Of a stretch of 64,000 nt of DNA, positions 57,171 through 64,000 are shown in pieces. The DNA comes from Albugo candida (Eukaryota > Oomycota > Peronosporomycetes > Albuginales > Albuginaceae). The position numbers and the translations under genes are program-made. The stretch lies in contig CAJNAR010000009.1 in the NCBI GenBank assembly GCA_905220665.1, positions 1 to 64,000 of the forward strand, written 5' to 3'. The notes under the pieces are model-generated. The model worked only from the letters and a program-made list of their open reading frames with translations. It searched no databases and had not been told where the DNA came from. Positions within the stretch are counted from its first letter, which is position 1; each line of letters starts with the position of its first letter.

Positions 57171-57998
57171 AACTGAGCATGAGATAGTATATCTCCTGTG
57201 ATAATCAACACTCTCGAGCGGGACAAGAAATTAATAATACGACTGATCTTGTATGATACTAGAATCAGATCAAACTTTAGTAACTTGTAATGCGAAGACA
57301 CCTTTCTGTATTCCGCATGGAGAAGCTGTTTCTACTGAACAAGCTGTTTGTCACTAAGAGCTCTAAAGTGTTACACTTCAGATTATTGACTATGAAGCTC
57401 ATTTCTGTGCAGAGTTTTGCTTCATCAGAAGCTCAAGCCACTTTACTAGTGACAGAAAAGGTACTCAAGATAAAGTGATCTTGTGTACACAGGCGATCCT
57501 CATGCAGAATACATTGCATCCTGATGAGAGGTAGTAACTACATGTTGTACTTGTGGCGCTTAGGCAATGAGTGGAATGCCGACAAATATCATCAATATGT
57601 CAGTTTGAACGGTGTCTACAGCCGTCTGTTTCCAGTTGCAGTGAAGAGTAATCGCCTAGCCGTTGACGGAGGCGAGATAGTAGCTCGACATTTGCAGATC
57701 GGGAAATATGTAGCTCGTTTCGAATGAAGACATATTTCGACCTGTAAAAGTATGAAAAACGACAGAGCATTAAGTTATGTTTGAAATAGGACTTTTTCGT
57801 CGACAATTACCTTGAAAACGGATATGCTACACAGCGATATTATATAAACAGGCGGTGTACTCTGTTAAGGAGGTATCAAAAATCTGTCAATTTATAATAG
57901 GCGTAAAAGCCCTGAAAAAGGTTGCGCCCCATTTGGCTAGATTCCTTGGATATAATCACGAACGCGTATTATTGATTTTGCTTATTATAGTCCAACTC
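57171..57998. other. Spacer without a confident gene
   Basis: Holds short plus-strand frames (57524-57727 and 57855-58043). The latter ends in a very hydrophobic run (VLLILLIIVQLIIVVIF) but continues into the palindromic element, so it is not trusted. Confidence 0.4.
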
Positions 57999-58387
57999 AT
58001 TATTGTTGTAATTTTTGGTAATTTGCAGAGGGAGAATTCTTAGCAGGGGTGGTAAAAATGAGAAGTAGTATTAACCTGAATACCTAGACATGTACTTAGC
58101 TAGATAGTTCAACCGTACATAGGAGCTTCATCATCAACACTCTCCCTCGACTAATAAGTTCAAGTTTCTCGTGAACAAGTCAAGTATTGGAGTTACAAGT
58201 TTCTCGTGAACAAGTCAAGTATTGGAACTTATCAATCGAGGGGGAGTGTTGATGATGAAGCTCCTATGTACGGTTGAACTATCTAGCTAAGTACATGTCT
58301 AGGTATTCAGGTTGATACTACTTTTCATTTTTACCACCCCTGCTAAGAATTCTCCCTCTGCAAATTACCAAAAATTACAACAATTAT
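57999..58387. mobile_element. Palindromic (head-to-head) LTR-like element with target duplication
   Basis: Element 58004-58382 is flanked by ATTAT at 57999-58003 and 58383-58387. Arms 58002-58160 and 58226-58384 are near-perfect reverse complements. Within each arm lies a 136-bp LTR-like unit with TGTTG/CAACA ends (58004-58139 and 58247-58382). Each is preceded, on its inner side, by a purine tract GAGGGGGAG or GAGGGAGAG, like a retrotransposon polypurine tract. The 65-bp centre holds two direct copies of a 30-bp sequence (58161-58190 and 58196-58225). It has no coding capacity. Confidence 0.85.
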
Positions 58388-58753
58388 ATATTAGATCTTG
58401 TAGGAGCTGTTCTACCCACCTCAACGCCGATGCTCCAATCCTCTGCAAAACCTGTAAAAGGCAATACAAAACTAAGCATTAGAGGTATGCTAGCATTCGA
58501 TTCTAAATGTTTACGCAAAAAATTGACTGCGTCAACTAGACAATCGCATAAAGTTGCTGCACAGTCATTGGTCGATTATCGCTTGTACCTAGTCCTTATC
58601 CCGTTTCGATAAAATTTAAAATACAAAAATCACTGTTTAAACTTTCCCGTTTATCTGATCTGCAGCTGCCAAAAGGTCTGTCCCACTTGTGCTTGTGTGG
58701 TGTAGCTGAGTCGATGAAGTATGATGTCATTTTCGAATTTACCAGCTGCAAGA

Positions 58754-59644
58754 ATGCGGACCGAAGAGAAACTCGTTTGTCTTTTTTTGACATTTCATTA
58801 TTCGAATGCGCTCGGAGTCCCTCTCCAAATTTTTCCAGTAGGACAACAGACAGCTTGGGGGAAAGTAATGGTACCAGAAGGAAAAGATGATGAATCAAGA
58901 ATATCTAACGAAGGCACTCAGATTTCATGGACTGAAGACGACGTAGCCGAATACCGGGCAAGTTCGAACAATAATGTATGGGATAAATTCACGTTTCATG
59001 AGTTGAGCTTTAAAATGATTAAGGGTACCTTGGATGCAGCACTATCCACAGCACCTGTAGCTGTCACTATGAGCTGGGCCGGGAATCCTCGCCGGCCGTT
59101 AATGGGCATCTTTGTAGAGTCTAGTGTGTCCAAACACATATAGTGCTCGCTCGAAGTGATCGTGTATGTGATCGATGATGTGATCCAGCCACACATCAGT
59201 CTAGCTGATCTCGTGACCAAAAAAGAACATGACGAAAGGGCTTACGACCTTGATAAAAGAGTCAAATTCCAGATTGCAGATGTTAACAGCCAGTTCCCAA
59301 GTGCGGAATTTGAGCAATTGATAACGGCCATGAATGGCGAACTCGATCTATCAAGCAATTCAATCAAATATGAAGCAATCTCCAACTTGAAGCTATCGAG
59401 TTTCACGTTTTACCATCATCTTGCTCGGGAAGTCTTCACGCTTTCAATGCCAAATTACTTTGTGCAGCAGTCCGACGATGTAAAAGAGTGCTATTTGGCC
59501 GTCACACGCAGTGTAGACAACAACTGGGTCATTGGCGCTGCACTTGCCAAGACTTACGAGATCGTGTTCCGAAAACTACACAACGCAGGAACGTACGTTC
59601 TTGGCTTCACTTATCGACCGTACCCTAATTCGATAGATATCTGA
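58754..59644 (+). pseudogene. Pepsin-like (A1) secreted protein, catalytic motifs changed, one internal stop
   Basis: One frame from ATG 58754 to 59644, interrupted by TAG at 59141-59143. The N-terminus MRTEEKLVCLFLTFHYSNAL is a plausible signal peptide; an ATG 33 bases upstream is an alternative. The C-terminal half resembles the second lobe of aspartic proteases: IADVNSQFPSAEFEQLITAM in the place of the D-T-G loop and its following helix, SFTFYHHLAREVFTLSMPNY, then NNWVIGAALAKTYEIVFRKL with the late VLGF. Neither catalytic D-T/S-G triplet is present: the first would fall near PVGQQTAWG, the second reads DVN. It is therefore a non-proteolytic homologue or pseudogene. Reading continues well beyond the stop, so loss is recent or the stop is read through. 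Confidence 0.5.
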
Positions 59645-61590
59645 GCTTTAATTTTTCTTTTTTTTACATGGATCCTACCATAATCTATTTTTCGTGAGCA
59701 GCCACTTTATAGTCGAGTACTAAGAATTTATTTTGTAAAGGCTGTGTAGCCAATTTACCAATCTATGTACCATCCATGAATGTATACATTCAGTAGAGTA
59801 AGATAAAATATTTCCGTAAGGGTATAGATATTCCGACAACTTTTTTTCTAATTACAACATGCCTATTTGAATTATTACTCTCACAACTTTTTCTATTTTG
59901 AAAAATACATAAATAATTTTACATTGCTAACTAATTACATGCATACAGACCCTAAATTGTTGCTCCAACAACTTCAATCTTGTATTGCTTGTGATTGGTT
60001 ATAACATAGAAAGTTTCAGCTGTGATAGGCTAATACATATGACAATTTTCATTTGACACATATTTCTATTTCTATACGCTACCTACAAGATTGCATTATG
60101 CTTCCCCCACCAGTACACAGAACCTAGAACACATTTGAAGAGCTCTTCAAAGATGCTATAACAGCTTGTTGCCTTAAATAATTTGTCAGGACTCATATAT
60201 ATATCGGCTTTTTTATGCCAACCACACAGTTCGAAAAAGACTACGTTGATATCGAAACCAATCGAAGGACGAGCAAAATAAAGCTTCAATAATCCACACA
60301 AATCGCAACTCTTATATCGATATTTGTATATCGCGTGAACCGTTCCCCACAGATACGACCTAATGAGGGAAAGTTGTTATTCTCTGGTGTTCTTTTGATT
60401 TCCAGGAAAAGCAAAGAAAGCTATTCATAATCTTTTCATTAGATCTGCTTTTCAATCCATAGACAAGGTTAGATCAGAATGATTTGGTTTGAGCATCAGT
60501 CGTGGTCTCGCCATGAAGTCGACTATGTGTCACACACGCTTATTGTATTCAGTGAAAGCTACCATGTGATAGGCTCTTTGTGATGACGAGCCCTTGATCG
60601 AGTTTGATTATGTAATGTTTCAGGCTCAAGTAGAGATGTATCGGAGTCGGCATCAGTCCTTCATAAAAAAGTTGGCCACGCAAATAGAACACTTTTCAGC
60701 CTTGTATTTGGCTCCAAAAATCAGTATCTAGTTCCAGGTGAATGCGTCCATGTTATTATCTACTTTCTTCTTTTAGTGCGGGTAAGCCATACACATGTGA
60801 CTACTTGCTGAAAGGACGAGACGTAGAATTTAGCTCTCTTATGCGCACTCATTGATCCTTTAGAAGTGAAAAGAAAATGCTCCCTTATTTGTCTAGTGAG
60901 TATCGAGTATCCAATATACTCCCTCTTGCTTGCATTCGGTCAATGCCTTTGACTTGTCACGTTTGAATTGCGATCATAATCTGTAAAACTCCGTCACATT
61001 TTCGTCAACCCCGCCACGTAGTCATCGCATCAGCACACTTGTCATCGGCGAACTTTCAATGCGATGATACAAATTTTCCTGCTGTCGTCGCACAACCTAT
61101 AGACGGCTTTTCTTGAGGTACAATCAGCTATATTTTGGCCTGTTCTCTGTTCTAGCTGTAGTCGCTAGAACTGGGCCGAAAAGTTCTGCTCTCCGGCCTG
61201 GCCGACAAAATCCGTAAGAGTGTGTCCTGATGTTGGCTAGCATGGCTTTGTGGTGGGAAATTTGGAGCAAGATAATCGTCTGCTCTGCAGTCACCAACAA
61301 AACGAGTGTTTTTAACCCATACATCGCTTCACCCATTCACTAATCAAGTGTGTTTTGATTACCCTCCCAAAATGCCAACTAATCTTCTTATGGGGATACA
61401 AGCGCGCTGTTTGTAAATCGCGCGACCAGTTTTGCTTGCTTAGAACATTGAAATTCACCTGATTCCTGAGCATACACATTATCATGTAGATTCCTAGCAT
61501 TATTGTGATCAGCCTATGTGTTGTGTATCCAATAACAATGATAATCGAAAGGGGTGATTGAGTTGTACATTCTAGAGTGTGGACGCCAAA
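59645..61590. other. Gene-free stretch between relics and the first core gene
   Basis: About 1.9 kb, AT-rich, with stops in all frames and only one weak 72-codon minus-strand frame (60301-60083). No repeat or RNA gene recognised. The promoter or 5' exons of the gene beginning near 61.6 kb probably lie at its right edge. Confidence 0.5.
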
Positions 61591-61649
61591 GAAAAACTCA
61601 GCACTTTGAATATACAGTGCATAGACGATGTATATGTCGAATTTATCAG

Positions 61650-61694
61650 GTTGGTGCAAAGCAACACACGAGCAATGTGAACAATTGTACACAG
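61650..61694 (+). other. Putative 45-base intron
   Basis: GTTGGTGC...GTACACAG. Splicing joins GTCGAATTTATCAG to CGCAATTACTG in frame, giving EFI-S-AITEYIKV. Upstream exon candidate about 61578-61649. Confidence 0.4.
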
Positions 61695-64000
61695 CGCAAT
61701 TACTGAATATATAAAAGTGGAGCATTCTTTGAAGCTGTGGGATACATTATTTACGGCGCATAGAAATTCAAACATCGCCCCGATTGCGACCACGTGGGTT
61801 AGACAGTATCGGGGAGGGGTCTTGATTGAATTTGCTGGTACAAAATCTAGGAACCCTAATTTTAGATCTGTACTTGATTTGATGAGAAGCAAAAAAGTTC
61901 TTGACGATATTAATCTTGTTGTGCAAATAAATCGGCATATCGTCGAGAATCCAAACAATCGTGAAGTGGTAGAAGACCTCCTCGTTCGTCCATCATCTTT
62001 TCAAGTACTAGCTAATTTAGATGAATTAGACACTCCAGTTCACCCGCGACACTTATTCCAACATCAAAGCACTAACGGGAATAGAAAGGGTCCATGTGAG
62101 CTTCCATTTCATCTTCAAGGAGATGCTACGTTTGCGATTGGCATAGCTGTACAGAAGCGCAGAGTTTTGCAGCATTCGAGTGACATACGCACACATATCT
62201 ATTCGCTTTGGGATGTTGCTTGCAACGAAACCGTTCTCTGTGAAGCTGGTTCGATCGAATCGAAAAATGGGCAGCAGCTTTCACAATCACAGTACATGAA
62301 ATTTATGTTACTTGTCTACAAAGCCCTTCGTTTTGACTTTCAGATCAAAAGCGCTACTGAAGATATTTTGAGTGATTGGGAGATAGATAGTAGCTCTAGC
62401 ACTTTCCTCAATGTGGATCAATTCCATGCATCCATCTTCGAACTCGTCGATCTTTGGACTTGTGATATCGAGGAAGCAACGTATACCGCATTTTTGAAGC
62501 TTTTGATCAATCGAATCACTGTCCGTGTAGTGGTATACATCAATGGTCAAAAACTCGTCTACTCCGTGACGGACAATTTCAGCAATGAAGAGTTGATCGT
62601 CAAGGCTATTCCTCTTCAATTGATCGATTGTTTTGCGCCTGTGGTAACACTGTCAGCTCGAAAAGGTGTCAATACAGTTGGTGAACTTGCAGCTACTGAC
62701 GCATCTGAGCTTGAGATTGAGCGTCAGGCTTATGTAGCTCAAATGAATTTTTCCGCGGAAAAGTTAGGAAAGGACATTTCACATTTGCTGGATATGTTTA
62801 GATGTCTCTCAAAACAGTTTCAGCCCAACGCTTACAAGGCAAAGGAGCTTTCGAGAAACTCCGAATTTGAAGCGGACAATCCAGATTGCAATCTCAAGGA
62901 GCTTGAAAATCTAAACTCTTTTTTATCGGGGGTGGAATCGCATACGTCTGCTGTAGTGAAGGGTAATAAGAAGAGTACTCCACAAAAGTCAAGTCCGATC
63001 TATGATCTTACGAGATCAGATCTGAGACTTGTCGACTCGATTCGCGCGTCATTTATCATTGAGAACAATATTTCTCTAGAGTATAAAAGCGCACCAAAAG
63101 ACATCAACATTGAGCTTCGAAAGTTTGGTGTGAATCCCGATACGTTGGCACCACAAGAAGCAAGTGCACAGTATCACAATTTTTACGAGATGCTTGTGGT
63201 GAAAAATGGGCAAGACATCAAGGCTTTAGCGAAGACTGTACTCGACCAAATTCGATTTGAACTTGCGTCGCACGGGATTTACTTGGAGGAATCACAGCTT
63301 GAGGGTGCGTACGACGAGTTCTATAGCTCGATTGTCAAGGGAAATGGTCAAAAAATGGTTCAAGATGCCAAGGATTGGATTGATAAGACCAAGCGGGACA
63401 AAACTGTTTCGAGCTATATCAAGTCTGAGTACACAACTTTGAGAAATATTGACTCTGTTGATTCGGGAGGATTCGAAAGTGAGGATATAGAAAATTTTAT
63501 CATGCAATCGGTACAGCCTGAACTCACTCTTCTGACTGAGGCGTCGCAAGTTGTTCGGATAAATGATACTGAGTCTTCTGTGACGGCACAGGAAGAGAAT
63601 GAGGACCATGTTGAGATGTTATTCGAATCAGGTAGCGCCATTGTCGAGGCACATCACGAGGAATCATCACAGTCAGAGTCAAATACGTTTGAAGGCATCA
63701 TAGCCATAGAAGAAAGCGCATCTATCGAATTCGAAATCTTACCGGATGCTGATAAGACCATAGAAGCGAGTAATCGCTTTGAAATCGACACAGGAACGAA
63801 CATATACTCTACTCTGGACAGATTCCATGCGAGCGATAGAACTCCTAGCTTGAATGTAGAAAACAGCGTTCACACCATGCAGAGATTCGTTGCGTTTTCA
63901 ACAGAGGCAGATGAAAATGAGTACAAACAAGCAGGATCTACTATTCCTATCACGTCTTTTAGAACAATGAAAAATTTAGCATCCCCACTTCCGATTGTCG
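61681..64000 (+). CDS. Large conserved-looking protein, 5' part (runs off the window)
   Basis: The frame is open from 61681 to the window end (773 codons) without a single stop, and so differs from everything to its left. The first in-frame ATG is at 61882, but coding character extends upstream (LKLWDTLFTAHRN; TTWVRQYRGGVLIEFAGTKS). A short intron at about 61650-61694 (CAG|GTTGGT...ACACAG|C) would link an upstream exon ending VYVEFI. The part at about 62395-62530 (FLNVDQFHASIFELVDLWTC, then TAFLKLLINRITVRVVV) resembles a region in large protist proteins linked to cilia or EF-hand-like scaffolds. Later parts are acidic and serine-rich (63480-63780) with helical segments. Presumed cytosolic scaffold; exact family unknown. 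The 3' end is outside the window. Confidence 0.75.

Noticed and set aside
59081..59163. Programmed stop-codon readthrough at TAG 59141
   Set aside because: The downstream context TGC-TCG is not a recognised readthrough signal, and the catalytic motifs are already lost; a plain nonsense mutation is more likely.
61312..61958. Minus-strand frames of 128-137 codons
   Set aside because: Antisense to the plus-strand gene that begins near 61.7 kb; hydrophobic composition is a by-product of the reverse frame.
1..64000. CRISPR arrays, rRNA genes, prophage or bacterial operons
   Set aside because: None seen; the window is eukaryotic, with a telomere, introns and retrotransposons.

Overview
The window is the left end of a eukaryotic chromosome. 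It opens with 44 perfect copies of the heptamer CCCTAAA, C-rich strand outward, as a true left telomere should. The TTTAGGG-type telomere, short GT-AG introns, L1-like LINEs, copia elements primed by an initiator tRNA fragment, and one intact secreted protein with the motif C-x2-C-x5-G together point to an oomycete. The best guess is Albugo (white blister rust), in which the 'CCG' effector class is defined by that motif. The assignment is an inference: no rRNA or housekeeping marker is present.

Layout. 1-660: telomere and an AT-rich subtelomeric repeat. 0.8-8 kb: gene graveyard, mostly minus-strand frames broken by stops and frameshifts, plus one plausible two-exon gene (6.5-7.4 kb). 8.7-10.75 kb: decayed DDE transposase. 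11.0-12.2 kb: dead plus-strand copy of the CCG gene. 12.6-15.05 kb: minus-strand LINE relic. 15-29 kb: more relics, LINE ORF1 pieces in opposite orientations, a TIR element and several unassigned broken genes. 29.26-34.32 kb: two-LTR copia element (minus). 34.3-36.1 kb: LINE 3' end containing a tRNA-like SINE with a 15-bp target duplication. 39.3-41.1 kb: intact CCG effector gene (minus). 42.0-43.7 kb: relic or multi-exon remnant of a protein-only RNase P (PRORP). 44.9-57.2 kb: long LINE split by a second copia element, whose 5' LTR is itself split by a solo LTR of the first copia family. 58.0-58.4 kb: palindromic LTR-like element with a 5-bp target duplication. 58.7-59.6 kb: pepsin-like secreted protein lacking canonical catalytic motifs and carrying one internal stop. 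61.7 kb to the end: 5' part of a large, intact gene, probably where the core chromosome begins.

The recognisable content fits a fast-evolving subtelomere: one effector and its dead paralogue, a pseudo-protease, and nested retrotransposons of several ages. The most useful observations are the multi-module CCG protein and its relic, the gag start codon placed inside the tRNA-primer site of both copia elements, the nested insertions with readable target duplications, the palindromic LTR element, and the PRORP-like nuclease. Most short frames between 1 and 39 kb could not be named and are described only as coding relics.
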